A stretch of DNA of 64,000 nucleotides, from contig CAKSFT010000002.1 of assembly GCA_934454145.1 (NCBI GenBank), forward strand, positions 215,690 to 279,689, in the 5' to 3' direction. The position numbers and the translations under genes were made by a program. This stretch comes from an uncultured Clostridia bacterium (GTDB lineage Bacteria; Bacillota; Clostridia; UBA1381). Of the stretch, positions 54,760 through 62,875 are shown piece by piece; position 1 is the stretch's first letter; each line of letters starts with the position of its first letter. Under the pieces are notes generated by a model, which saw nothing but the letters and a program-made list of their open reading frames with translations, was not told the DNA's origin and made no database searches.

Positions 54760-54788
54760 ATTATAACACTTATATCTCAGAATTGCAA
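54760..54788 (-). promoter_or_regulatory. Promoter of the MATE leader transcript
   Basis: Minus strand: TTGCAA (54788-54783), 17-nt spacer, TATAAT (54765-54760). The transcript would begin about 35 nt before the leader ORF. Confidence 0.6.
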
Positions 54789-54913
54789 GCGTCAAAAAAT
54801 AAAAAAGTTGAAAGAAATATTGGCTCTGCATTTGTTCAATTTATTTGAATTTTTGACATTGTGCTGTTATATAACAAAATATCAATATGCGCTCATGCAG
54901 TGCTGTATATACA

Positions 54914-54949
54914 TGTGGAAGAATAGCCCGAATCGGCTATTCTTCCACA
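54914..54949. repeat. Perfect 15-bp inverted repeat
   Basis: TGTGGAAGAATAGCC, loop CGAATC, GGCTATTCTTCCACA. No T run on either side, so it is not a classical terminator. It lies downstream of the SLH gene remnant. Apart from this, the promoter and the leader, the 54719-55025 gap shows nothing. Confidence 0.6.
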
Positions 54950-55025
54950 ATGAAACAGATATTTTGCCATAGAAATATTTGTTTTCAGAAAAATCCGCTC
55001 AAATTTTCTTCAATGATGATTAGTT

Positions 55026-55777
55026 TTACAGATATCTTTCAAGAATTGCGACCGTTTCCGCTCTTGTCGCATTTGCCTTCGGCGAAAACAGGTTGCCGTC
55101 CTTGCCTTGCATAATGCCCTTCAGATTACAGAACATAACAGCCTCTGCCGCCCGGTCGGAAATGTCCTCTGTGTCGGCATAGTCAAGTCTGATTGCCCAT
55201 ACGCCCGTTGGGGCTGTGCCCTTATATTTTGCATACCTGAACATTATTGCCGCAATTTGTTCTCTTGTGATATTTGCGTTTGGTGCAAACGCTGTGTCCG
55301 ACACACCGTTTATAATGCCGTTTACATTTGCCCATCCGACTGCCTTTTCATAATAACTTCCGCTTTCGATATCCTCAAAGGTATTCTCCGCAGAGGAAGT
55401 TTCCTTCTCGATGCGGTACAAAACAGTCACAAACATTGCTCTGGTGATATTGTTGCCCCGGTGCAAATGTTGTGTTTGACAAACCGTTCATCAGACCGTT
55501 TTTGTTTGCATACTTGACTGCCTCGTAGAACCAGTCGCTTTCGCGGACATCTGCAAACGGATTTTTCCATTCACCGGTGCTGTTGTCCTTTGCTGTCCAT
55601 TTTGCATACAGTTTAAAGCTCTTTGTGACCTTTTTGGAAAAATCGTACTTGTTTTCCGGTTCTTTGTCGGGGATGTCGGTTCTTTGATAACGCTGTTTCT
55701 CGTAACGGTCTGATTTGCAATCTTGCTTCCGCCGTTTGTTTCAACCGAAACAGTGTAAATCGTTGCTTTGGCAGGGA
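55026..55777 (-). pseudogene. Frameshifted C-terminal remnant of an SLH surface protein
   Basis: An open frame 55026-55460 encodes SLH domains (ITRAMFVTVLYRIE, YYEKAVGWANVNGIINGVSDTAFAPNANITREQ, LKGIMQGKDGNLFSPKANATRAE). A shifted frame just upstream gives FADVRESDWFYEAVKYANKNG, LMNGLSNTTFAPG and the end of an InlB-type B-repeat (KSFKLYAKW). A third frame gives its beginning (TVSVETNGGSKIANQTV). So at least two frameshifts or a small deletion break the gene, and no signal peptide or start exists. The domain order (B-repeat then three SLH) is the same as the tail of the giant DUF4430 protein at 37953. The remnant abuts the 3' end of the sigma factor gene. Confidence 0.75.
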
Positions 55778-56272
55778 TTATTGTACCGTCTGCAAAAGCT
55801 TGTGCACCTGCCTTACAGTCCTGCGCAACACCGCCGCCGCGTCTTTATAGCTTATTTTTTCAATATACACAAGGTATAAGGCTTCTTTTTGTGCCGGGGG
55901 CAGGCGGTTCAGACATTTATAAAGCTGTTCGTTTTGCTCGCCCGTGCACACTTTATCCTCAAATGTGTCTGCTATGCAGAAATCAAATTCTTTGTCCGCA
56001 AACAGAATATATCTTTTTCTTTTGCGCAAAAACATAAATGCGTGATTTCTTGCAGCTTTATGTATATAACTGTTGAAATTATTCTTCACATCAGGGCGCC
56101 TGTCAACCATATATGCAAAAATATCTATCAGCAAATCCTCTGCGTCATGGATATTCCCGACATACCCGTTTATATAAAGGGTAAGTCTGTCACCGTATAT
56201 TTCCATAAGATTTTCAAGGGCATGTGAATCCCCCGAAAGATAATTTCTGTAAAGTGTGTTTATATCAATCAT
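55778..56272 (-). CDS. Sigma-70 family RNA polymerase sigma factor, possibly 3'-truncated
   Basis: A 164-residue ECF-like sigma factor. Region 2 has the NYLSGDSHALENLMEIYGDRLTLYI and DAEDLLIDIFAYM blocks. Region 4 has LPPAQKEALYLVYIEKISYKDAAAVLRRTVRQV, the promoter-recognition helix-turn-helix. The protein ends only eight residues after the recognition helix (HKLLQTVQ), earlier than usual, and the DNA beyond belongs to an SLH gene remnant, so the last ~10-15 residues have probably been replaced by a deletion junction. Start ATG 56272 has AAGGGG upstream. No anti-sigma gene is adjacent. Confidence 0.7.
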   Translation of the reverse strand: MIDINTLYRNYLSGDSHALENLMEIYGDRLTLYINGYVGNIHDAEDLLIDIFAYMVDRRPDVKNNFNSYIHKAARNHAFMFLRKRKRYILFADKEFDFCIADTFEDKVCTGEQNEQLYKCLNRLPPAQKEALYLVYIEKISYKDAAAVLRRTVRQVHKLLQTVQ

Positions 56273-56390
56273 CAGTTTTCCCCTTATACAAGGCATGACA
56301 TCGAGCTCAATTTTTTGCATATACAACAAACTATGATTCTATTATAACACAAGCCGGGAAAAAATCAATGCCCCATATTTTTTGGCGGTT

Positions 56391-56435
56391 CAAAAAAACA
56401 GCCGCGGCAATAAATTTTGCAGCGGCTGTTTTTTT
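56391..56435 (-). terminator. Terminator of the amino acid ABC/2H-phosphoesterase unit
   Basis: Stem AAACAGCCGC/GCGGCTGTTT with flanking A and T runs on both sides, so it can work in either direction. It lies just after the minus-strand gene ending at 56447. Confidence 0.8.
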
Positions 56436-56446
56436 ATATCTACAGT

Positions 56447-56974
56447 TCATTTTGCGTCATCGGGAAGAGAAAAATCCTTTTTGTACAATTCTTTATATAT
56501 GACTTTGTTTTTCACTTGAGTATATTTTACCAATGTTATGTTGTCCACTTTTGCCGAAAATGTGTCCACGGCGAAGTTTGGACGTGCGATAACGTGCTCC
56601 CCCAGGCAAACCCTTGATTTGAAGGGCATGTCCTCACGTTCGTAGCCGTAGTCGTCCGCAATTGACATGAATGTATCATATATATTTGTCAATCCCGGAT
56701 GTGGCTCGGCAACCGCCCAGTAAATATCGCCGCCCTCACGGCGTGATTTGTCTATACGGTTGAAGGTGATTTCAAAAGGCTTGACCGAAAAGTTGTCTGC
56801 AGCCTTTTGAATAGGGCGTATATCGTCAATTTCGTTAATCAGCAAAAAATTCATTCTGAGGTCTTTTGCCTGCAAAAACATTCCTTTTCGGGAATATTTT
56901 TTTAAGTTTTCCATGATTGTCATAAGGTTGTCGATTGTTTCTTTTGAAAAACTTACGGATACTAATAATCTCAT
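56447..56974 (-). CDS. ThpR/LigT-like 2H phosphoesterase fold lacking both catalytic histidines
   Basis: A 175-residue protein aligned along its length with RNA 2',3'-cyclic phosphodiesterase (ThpR/LigT): MRLLVSVSFSKETIDNL, GGDIYWAVAEPHPGL, and the C-terminal VDNITLVKYTQ...YKELY. Active members carry two H-x-T motifs (as in NLHLTL and KPHITLAR). At those places this protein reads DLRMNFLL (R40, N42) and KSRVCLGE (R122, C124). So both histidines are arginine and both threonines are changed, and normal catalysis is not expected. The frame is intact. It is the last gene of the amino acid ABC operon, 23 nt after the ATPase. It may bind nucleotide or RNA instead; unknown. Confidence 0.7.
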   Translation of the reverse strand: MRLLVSVSFSKETIDNLMTIMENLKKYSRKGMFLQAKDLRMNFLLINEIDDIRPIQKAADNFSVKPFEITFNRIDKSRREGGDIYWAVAEPHPGLTNIYDTFMSIADDYGYEREDMPFKSRVCLGEHVIARPNFAVDTFSAKVDNITLVKYTQVKNKVIYKELYKKDFSLPDDAK

Positions 56975-56997
56975 TGCATCTACTTCCTTATAAAAAT

Positions 56998-57756
56998 TTA
57001 TTTTTCAAGAGTTCTCTTGAGAAAATCAATGGTTCTTTGGTTTTTCGGGGCGGTAAATATCTCTTCGGGTGTGCCTTGTTCCAGAATTTTTCCGTCTGCC
57101 ATGAATATCACTCTGTCCGCAACATCACGCGCAAAACCCATTTCGTGCGTCACAACAATCATTGTCATGCCTTCCTCGGCAAGCTGTTTCATGACGCTTA
57201 AAACTTCGCCGACCATTTCGGGGTCGAGGGCAGAGGTGGGTTCGTCAAAAAGCATTACGTCAGGGTTCATACAGAGGGCGCGCACTATTGCCACACGCTG
57301 TTTTTGTCCGCCTGAAAGCTGAGAAGGATATGCGTCGGCCCTGTCCTTCAGCCCCACACGTTCAAGGATAGCAAGCGCCTTTTTCTCGGCTTCTGCCGGA
57401 CTCATCTTCAGAAGCTTTGTCGGCGCAAGGGTAAGATTTTTCATGACGGTCATATGCGGAAAAAGATTGAATTGCTGAAAAACCATGCCCATTTTGCGCC
57501 TGTGGATATTGATGTCCACAGCCGGGTCTGTTATGTCGGTGCCTTCAAAAAAGACTTTGCCGGAGGTGGCTGTTTCCAAAAGGTTCAGCGAACGCAAAAA
57601 TGTGGATTTGCCGGAACCGGAGGGGCCGATGATGACGACAACTTCGCCTTTTTTTATTTCTGCATTGACATTTTCAAGTGCATGTATAGAGTTGTCCTTG
57701 CCATAGAATTTGCAAAGGTTTTCGGTGCTGATGATAATTTCATTATCTTTCATCAT
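56998..57756 (-). CDS. Polar amino acid ABC transporter ATP-binding protein
   Basis: A 252-residue ATPase of the GlnQ/HisP type. Walker [11 protein letters not shown]-loop [15 protein letters not shown], signature [15 protein letters not shown], Walker [13 protein letters not shown], and the H-switch in VVTHEMGFA. It powers import by the permease encoded just upstream, whose gene overlaps it by 14 nt. ATG 57756 is preceded by AAAGGAGG. Confidence 0.95.
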   Translation of the reverse strand: MMKDNEIIISTENLCKFYGKDNSIHALENVNAEIKKGEVVVIIGPSGSGKSTFLRSLNLLETATSGKVFFEGTDITDPAVDINIHRRKMGMVFQQFNLFPHMTVMKNLTLAPTKLLKMSPAEAEKKALAILERVGLKDRADAYPSQLSGGQKQRVAIVRALCMNPDVMLFDEPTSALDPEMVGEVLSVMKQLAEEGMTMIVVTHEMGFARDVADRVIFMADGKILEQGTPEEIFTAPKNQRTIDFLKRTLEK

Positions 57757-58480
57757 TTCTCAGCCTCCTTTCAAGACGTCCGACAAGCCAGGTCAGTATC
57801 ATAACCATAAAAAGATATATGAGCGCAACGGCGATAAGCGGCATGAATGCCGAGTATGTGTTTGAACGGATGATGTTTCCGCCCATTGTCAAATCCCTGA
57901 TTGTGACATAACCTGCAACGGATGTTTCCTTCAGGAGGACGATAAACTCGTTTGCAAGTGCCGGGAGGACATTTTTGAACGCCTGTGGAATTATGATGTA
58001 CCACATCGTGAGCATATGATTAAAACCAAGGCTGCGCCCTGCCTCAAACTGCCCCGCATCGACTGACATGATTCCCGAACGGACAATTTCTGCGACATAT
58101 GCACCGGAATTTATGCCAAAAGCAAGAATCGCGACCAAAAGACTGTTTCTTGAAGTTGCAAAAATAATGTAGTACATAATCATAAGCTGAACAACAACAG
58201 GAGTACCGCGTATAATTGTGAGGTAGATATTGCAAATTGCATTGAAAAAACCGAAAACAAATTTTTTGAATCCCTTTTTCATCGTCGGCGCTGTTTTGTC
58301 ATAGCTTGAACGTATCACGGCAATTATCACACCAAGCACAATGCCGAGTATCACAGCAAAAAATGTTATCACAAGAGTGTTTTTCAGCCCGCTTGTGATA
58401 AATTTCCATCTGTCCTCTTTTACAAAATTAAGAATAAAATCTTCTTTTATGCCGGAGAACCATGTTTTTATATAATCCAT
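57743..58480 (-). CDS. Polar amino acid ABC transporter permease
   Basis: A 245-residue permease of the His/Glu/Gln/Arg type with about five membrane helices. The conserved EAA loop that docks the ATPase reads [44 protein letters not shown] is another family block. A single permease gene implies a homodimer. It overlaps the ATPase gene and is separated from the binding-protein gene by a terminator-like hairpin. Confidence 0.95.
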   Translation of the reverse strand: MDYIKTWFSGIKEDFILNFVKEDRWKFITSGLKNTLVITFFAVILGIVLGVIIAVIRSSYDKTAPTMKKGFKKFVFGFFNAICNIYLTIIRGTPVVVQLMIMYYIIFATSRNSLLVAILAFGINSGAYVAEIVRSGIMSVDAGQFEAGRSLGFNHMLTMWYIIIPQAFKNVLPALANEFIVLLKETSVAGYVTIRDLTMGGNIIRSNTYSAFMPLIAVALIYLFMVMILTWLVGRLERRLRNDER

Positions 58481-58551
58481 CTTTCCACCTGCTTTTATCT
58501 GATATTAAATAGCTAACTGCAAAATTCATATTCTGTAATTATCTGATGATA

Positions 58552-58591
58552 AATTAAAACAAGGAGCGGAAAGGATTGTTCCCGCTCCTTG
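58552..58591 (-). terminator. Intra-operon terminator after the binding-protein gene
   Basis: Minus strand stem CAAGGAGCGG/CCGCTCCTTG followed by TTTTAATTT. A partial terminator here would let the binding protein be made in excess over the membrane parts, a common arrangement. Confidence 0.7.
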
Positions 58592-58608
58592 AATTTTCTC
58601 AAAAATTA

Positions 58609-59403
58609 TTATTTGTTGTTTGCTTCAACATAAGCCTTTGCCGGTTCGTTGTCTATGATGACACAGTCAACCTTGCCGGTAACAAGCGCCTGTACAGCTT
58701 CATTTCCCGAAGCATACTTCATAACTCTGTCAGAACCGAAATCACCTTCTGCATAGATGTCGCCTGTTGTACCCTTCTGTGTACCAATCAGGTAAGTTGC
58801 ACCATCGGCAGAAAGGTCGTCGGCTGATGTGATTTTGCTGCCTTCCGGAACGATTATCGACTGGATACCTGTTGCATAGCTTGTTGAAAAGTTGATGTTC
58901 TGGAGTCTGTCTTCTGTCACTGTCATGCCTGCCATGCCCATGTCAGACTTGCCTGTCTGTACAGAAGTGATGATTGCATCAAAATCCATGTCATCTATAA
59001 CCAGCTTCATGTCAAGCTTGTCGGCAATAGCGGCCGCCATGTCAGCGTCAATGCCGACAATTTCCGTTCCTTCATAATATTCATACGGAGGGAACTGTGC
59101 ATTTGTAGCCATGTGCAGTTCGTCTTTGCCTTCAGCGTTTTCCTGAAACTTCAGTTCTTCTTCAGAACCGAGGATATATTTGTCAACAATTTTTTGTGCT
59201 GTGCCGTCGGCTTTCAGCTCATCGAGGGCGGTGTTGATTTTGTTAAGCAAGTCTTCGTTTTCTTTTGCAACGCAGATTGCATAGTCTTCAACCGCATATT
59301 CAGAGTCAAGAATTGTAAGCTTTGTTTTCTTTCCGCAGCCTGTGAGAGCAGCGGCAGACAATGCAAATACAAGTGCACATGATAAAATTTTCTTCATTTT
59401 CAT
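58609..59403 (-). CDS. Circularly permuted polar amino acid ABC binding lipoprotein
   Basis: A 264-residue lipoprotein (lipobox ALTGC, lipidated cysteine at ~23) of the SBP_bac_3 family. The order of parts is permuted. Residues ~29-77 (LTILDSEYAVEDYAICV, NKINTALDELKADG, QKIVDKYI) are what normally forms the C-terminal end. Then comes the usual N-terminal core (ATNAQFPPYEYYEGTEIVGID, MDFDAIITSVQTGKSDM, GMTVTEDR) and the second lobe (IGTQKGTTGDIY). The protein ends at VIIDNEPAKAYVEANNK, exactly where a normal member would continue with LKILD... It feeds the adjacent permease and ATPase. ATG 59403 has AGAGGA upstream. Ligand likely a polar amino acid. Confidence 0.9.
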   Translation of the reverse strand: MKMKKILSCALVFALSAAALTGCGKKTKLTILDSEYAVEDYAICVAKENEDLLNKINTALDELKADGTAQKIVDKYILGSEEELKFQENAEGKDELHMATNAQFPPYEYYEGTEIVGIDADMAAAIADKLDMKLVIDDMDFDAIITSVQTGKSDMGMAGMTVTEDRLQNINFSTSYATGIQSIIVPEGSKITSADDLSADGATYLIGTQKGTTGDIYAEGDFGSDRVMKYASGNEAVQALVTGKVDCVIIDNEPAKAYVEANNK

Positions 59404-59442
59404 AAAAATTTCCTCTTTTCAATTTAATTTTATTACCCGAAT

Positions 59443-59471
59443 ATAATACAACTTTTTTTTTGTTTTGTCAA
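59443..59471 (-). promoter_or_regulatory. Promoter of the amino acid ABC operon
   Basis: Minus strand: TTGACA (59471-59466), 17-nt spacer, TATTAT (59448-59443), about 35 nt before the lipoprotein start. Confidence 0.75.
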
Positions 59472-59562
59472 CTGTTTTTTATAAATTTATTGCATAATTA
59501 TTCGTAAAAATACAAATAATAAACAGTTATATTGCATAAACCCGACAAATTAAACAGATAAA

Positions 59563-60354
59563 TTATTCATTCATGAGTGTTATGCTTACGACTTCGGGGG
59601 CGTTGCCGAGGCGCGGAACAGGGAGCGGGTTCCCCATGCCGCGGTTTACTATGATATCGGTTTTGCCGAGGGCATAGCGTCCGCCGCAATAGTCCGGGAA
59701 AAGCATTTTTGTGCCGGAGGGAAGGCATGACTTCGGCGCGGCAATGCCCCCGAGCACGGGGAGGCGGACCTGACCGCCGTGCATGTGCCCGGAAAGTATA
59801 AGGTCAAAGTTTTCGTCCTTAAAAAGCTCAAGCTTGTTTGCACGGTGAAAAAGCAGAATCTCATAATTGCCGGTGCGGTTCAGCCTTGAAAGTGATTCCA
59901 TGATTTTTTTGTCACAGATTTCGGTGACCTTTGCACATGGGTCGTCAATCCCGTAGATGGTCACAGAGCCGTCGGCATGGGAAAAGGACATGCCTTCGTC
60001 CCTCAAAAATACCGCGCCCGTGCGGCGGCAGTCTTTTATGAACTCCGGCGCGTCGGGGCGCAGGACATCGTGATTCCCGGTCACCATATAAACGGGGGCA
60101 CACTTTGTCAGGCTTTTTAGGAGCGCAAGAAAAGTTTTGTAAGGCTTATTGTCGTCACTCATGTCGCCGGTGATGACAATTATGTCGGGTTTTTCGGCAA
60201 AAACAGGCTGCAATATACCTTTTTGCGGCTGACAATGAAAATCCGAAAGGTGGATTATCTTGAAACCGCAAAAAGATGCCGGTATTTTTTTTGAGGTGAC
60301 GGTATAACGTGTCAAATCTACGCCGATGCCGAAAATTTTTTTCAAAGGATTCAT
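59563..60354 (-). CDS. YkuE-like metallophosphoesterase
   Basis: A 263-residue calcineurin-type phosphoesterase. The metal-binding blocks are in order: LSDFHC (D-x-H), TGDMSDD, TGNHDVL and GHMHGGQVRLP. The C-terminal end holds NPLPVPRLGNAPEVVSITL, as in YkuE-type proteins that act near the membrane. No clear membrane anchor is present here, though the N-terminus is mildly hydrophobic. Substrate unknown; phosphodiester or lipid headgroup hydrolysis is typical. ATG 60354 follows GGGAG at about 10 nt. It lies 32 nt behind the nucleoid-protein gene, probably in one transcript. Confidence 0.88.
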   Translation of the reverse strand: MNPLKKIFGIGVDLTRYTVTSKKIPASFCGFKIIHLSDFHCQPQKGILQPVFAEKPDIIVITGDMSDDNKPYKTFLALLKSLTKCAPVYMVTGNHDVLRPDAPEFIKDCRRTGAVFLRDEGMSFSHADGSVTIYGIDDPCAKVTEICDKKIMESLSRLNRTGNYEILLFHRANKLELFKDENFDLILSGHMHGGQVRLPVLGGIAAPKSCLPSGTKMLFPDYCGGRYALGKTDIIVNRGMGNPLPVPRLGNAPEVVSITLMNE

Positions 60355-60386
60355 ATAAAAAAATCTCCCGGAATGTGATTTCTGAT

Positions 60387-61391
60387 TTATTTGTTGGTAA
60401 GCTTGCTGATATTGTTTATCTGCACGGATATTGTCCCGTCGTCGTTGTTTATGATGCTTATGTTGTCGTCGTCCTTGTAGTATTCGGAGGGAAAAAGGAT
60501 TTCTATGCCGGTGTCGGTCACAAGACGTATGTTTGCGTTGACCTTTTTTGTGATGTATTCGTTCATTTCAAAGGTTTGGGGGATATTTGCGTCTTTTGCC
60601 TTCTCGACAAATTCCTGTTTTGCCGAGGCAAGACCATCAAAAACGGTTTCGGCAACGTCGTCCACCTTTATTTCTTCGTTGACGATTGCGGATTCTTTCA
60701 CATACTTTTTCATGCGTGCTTCGGTTTCAATCTCGTTTGCGCCGTATTCGTCGGCGATGTTTTTTGCAATCTTTCTGACCGCATTGAAGGACTCTTTTGC
60801 GGAAATATCAAAGATACATTCCAGTAAAGCATCGGCAATGAGGTCTACGGTTTCGCCTTCAATTTTGATTTTTTTGCCCTTATAGCGTATACTCATATCC
60901 TCCATGTCCACAAAAGCACAGTGTGTCACCTTTTGTGAGAGTGAGGGAAGAATTGCATAATGATTTATTATTTCATTTTTTATTTTGCCGTCGCTTTGGG
61001 TGACGTGATGGACAAAGCCGATTTTGTTGTCAAATTTCAGCACGGCAATCGTCGGGCGTTCGCTTATGACACATTCACAAACGGCGATGTCGCAAGACTC
61101 GGGCTTTTCCGCTGTTTTGATGTTTTCATAAAGGCGTTCTGCTGTGAAAAGTGAAAATTGCGAAAAAGTTTCCGCGCCGTTTATATATTCGCCGAGGTGG
61201 TATTTAAAACCGCTCCCGGGGGTAAATTCTCCTTTTCTCATGCCGGGGTCATTGTACACCTTTTCGATGTGGCGGCAAAGATACGCATTTATCACAGTGT
61301 CGCCGAGGTCAATTTCCTCGTCCGAGAATATGCCGGCGCCGGAATTGCAGTCCAGAACATGAAGAATGGCTTTTTTCATATCTATAATCAT
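60387..61391 (-). CDS. Nucleoid-associated protein, NdpA/YejK family
   Basis: A 334-residue protein matching the 37-kDa nucleoid-associated (NA37/YejK) family: start ILHVLDCNSGAGIFSDEEIDL, SRIY-like cytoplasmic alpha/beta core with IAVLKFDNKIGFVHHV, and a C-terminal part ending DDGTISVQINNI. Family members are found with the nucleoid, and some occur beside phage defence genes; function is poorly known. ATG 61391 is chosen because GGGG lies about 9 nt upstream and a -10/-35 pair precedes it; ATG 61379 is an alternative. Confidence 0.82.
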   Translation of the reverse strand: MIIDMKKAILHVLDCNSGAGIFSDEEIDLGDTVINAYLCRHIEKVYNDPGMRKGEFTPGSGFKYHLGEYINGAETFSQFSLFTAERLYENIKTAEKPESCDIAVCECVISERPTIAVLKFDNKIGFVHHVTQSDGKIKNEIINHYAILPSLSQKVTHCAFVDMEDMSIRYKGKKIKIEGETVDLIADALLECIFDISAKESFNAVRKIAKNIADEYGANEIETEARMKKYVKESAIVNEEIKVDDVAETVFDGLASAKQEFVEKAKDANIPQTFEMNEYITKKVNANIRLVTDTGIEILFPSEYYKDDDNISIINNDDGTISVQINNISKLTNK

Positions 61392-61427
61392 TTTTTTATA
61401 CCCCTGTTATCATAAAATTACCGTTAT

Positions 61428-61456
61428 ATTATACATCAGATTTGCAGGAATTTCAA
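61428..61456 (-). promoter_or_regulatory. Promoter of the nucleoid-protein/metallophosphoesterase unit
   Basis: Minus strand: TTGAAA (61456-61451), 17-nt spacer, TATAAT (61433-61428). Confidence 0.65.
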
Positions 61457-61538
61457 TACAAATTTCTTGATATTTTTCATAATACAGGCATAAAAAAATA
61501 TCGGATTTAATGTATTTTGACGTTTTGCAGCATAAAAA

Positions 61539-61567
61539 TTGACTTTGTACAAAAATGTATTTATAAT
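61539..61567 (+). promoter_or_regulatory. Promoter of azlCD
   Basis: TTGACT (61539-61544), 17-nt spacer, TATAAT (61562-61567). Transcription would begin near 61574, so the repeat element at 61587 lies wholly inside the azlC 5' leader. Confidence 0.7.
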
Positions 61568-61586
61568 AAAAGTACATTATAAAAAA

Positions 61587-61802
61587 TAGGTAATTGTAAA
61601 ACTAATGTTTTCCAATTAAAATTCTTGGGTAGAAATAAAAAGTTCCGGCCGATTTTAATTTTACGGCAGATTGAAACTTTTTATTTCAGCCAAAAATGAC
61701 GCACATGTCGTCATTTTTGATTACCGGTCAGGGGTTGGCACCCCCGATACCCCCGCAAAGATGCTGCGGCTAAATGTAAAATTTACATTTTACATTTACC
61801 TA
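61587..61802 (+). repeat. Dispersed structured repeat element, copy 3
   Basis: Same element and orientation as the copies at 1363 and 12516: TAGGTAATTGTAAAAC start, hairpin AAAAATGACG/CGTCATTTTT, GGGGTTGGCACCCC, and an ACATTTACCTA end. It is flanked by exact 10-bp direct repeats, TTATAAAAAA (61577-61586 and 61803-61812). It lies between the azlC promoter and its start codon and fills most of the 61392-61825 gap. Confidence 0.88.
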
Positions 61803-61825
61803 TTATAAAAAAGGCTGTGAGAACT

Positions 61826-62536
61826 GTGAAAAATAAAGAAATCATAAAAAAATCTTTTTTGGCGGCATTCCCGTGCACAATACCAATTTTTGCCGGATTT
61901 TGTTTTTTGGGCATGACCTACGGCATATATATGAACAGTGAAGGGTTCAGCTTTTTATATCCTATGTTTATGAGTTTTGCCATATTTGCCGGCTCGATGG
62001 AGTTTGTCACGGCAAATATGCTTTTGGGAGCATTCAATCCTTTGCAGGCTTTTTTGATGACGATTATGGTAAACGCAAGACATCTTTTTTACGGCTTGTC
62101 AATGCTGGAGCGCTTCAAGGGGACGGGCAGAAAAAAGCCGTATCTTATTTTCGGCATGTGCGACGAAACATTTTCGGTGAACTGCACGGCAGATATTCCG
62201 AAAGATGCGGACAAGGGGTGGTTTATGTTTTTTGTCACATTGCTGAACCAGATGTATTGGGTTTTGAGTTCAACTTTGGGCGGCATTTTCGGCTCTTTTT
62301 TGAAATTTAACACAGAAGGACTGGATTTTGTCATGACGGCGATGTTCACCGTTATATTTGTTGACCGGTGGCAAAAGGACTCACAGCATGCCAGCGAGAT
62401 TTCGGGGCTGACAATTTCATTTTTGTGCCTGATAATCTTCGGCTCGGACAACTTTATAATACCGTCGATGATTCTGATTGTTGCGGTTTTGAGCATATTC
62501 AGAAAACCTATAGAAAAAAGAGGTGCGGCAAAGTGA
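61826..62536 (+). CDS. azlC: AzlC family branched-chain amino acid exporter subunit
   Basis: A ~236-residue membrane protein matching Azl[51 protein letters not shown] and GMCDETFS are the family blocks. It pairs with the small AzlD to export branched-chain amino acids or analogues. Two GTG starts compete, 61817 (AAGG only 2 nt away) and 61826 (11 nt away). I prefer 61826 from typical family length, without certainty. The stop overlaps the azlD start (GTGA). Confidence 0.9.
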   Translation: MKNKEIIKKSFLAAFPCTIPIFAGFCFLGMTYGIYMNSEGFSFLYPMFMSFAIFAGSMEFVTANMLLGAFNPLQAFLMTIMVNARHLFYGLSMLERFKGTGRKKPYLIFGMCDETFSVNCTADIPKDADKGWFMFFVTLLNQMYWVLSSTLGGIFGSFLKFNTEGLDFVMTAMFTVIFVDRWQKDSQHASEISGLTISFLCLIIFGSDNFIIPSMILIVAVLSIFRKPIEKRGAAK

Positions 62537-62859
62537 GTACAAATCAAAGAATAATTACCGTATTAATAGTAGTTTTCGGGACAATGCTGACGCGTTTTCT
62601 GCCATTTATCATTTTTTCGGCAGACAAATCGACTCCCAAATATATTCAATATTTGGGAAAAGTATTGCCCGGGGCAGTGTTTGGAATGCTTGTGATATAC
62701 TGTTTTAAAAATGTAAGTGTGTTTTCGGGCACACATGCGGTGCCGGAGCTGATATCGGTTGCCGCCGCGGCGGCGCTGCACCTTTGGCGGCGGAATATGC
62801 TGCTCTCGATTGCCGCTTCGACGGTGTGCTACATGCTTTTGGTACAGCTTGTGTTTTGA
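62533..62859 (+). CDS. azlD: AzlD family branched-chain amino acid exporter subunit
   Basis: A 108-residue membrane protein with four hydrophobic segments. [11 protein letters not shown] near the start and the [20 protein letters not shown] block are typical of AzlD (LIV-E subunit). GTG start overlapping the azlC stop, GAGGTG upstream, so production is coupled to AzlC. Confidence 0.9.
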   Translation: MSTNQRIITVLIVVFGTMLTRFLPFIIFSADKSTPKYIQYLGKVLPGAVFGMLVIYCFKNVSVFSGTHAVPELISVAAAAALHLWRRNMLLSIAASTVCYMLLVQLVF

Positions 62860-62875
62860 GAAAGGGGAGAAGAAT

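Noticed and set aside
54914..54949. Perfect hairpin as a terminator of the SLH remnant
   Set aside because: No U-rich tail on either strand, so it is listed only as an inverted repeat.
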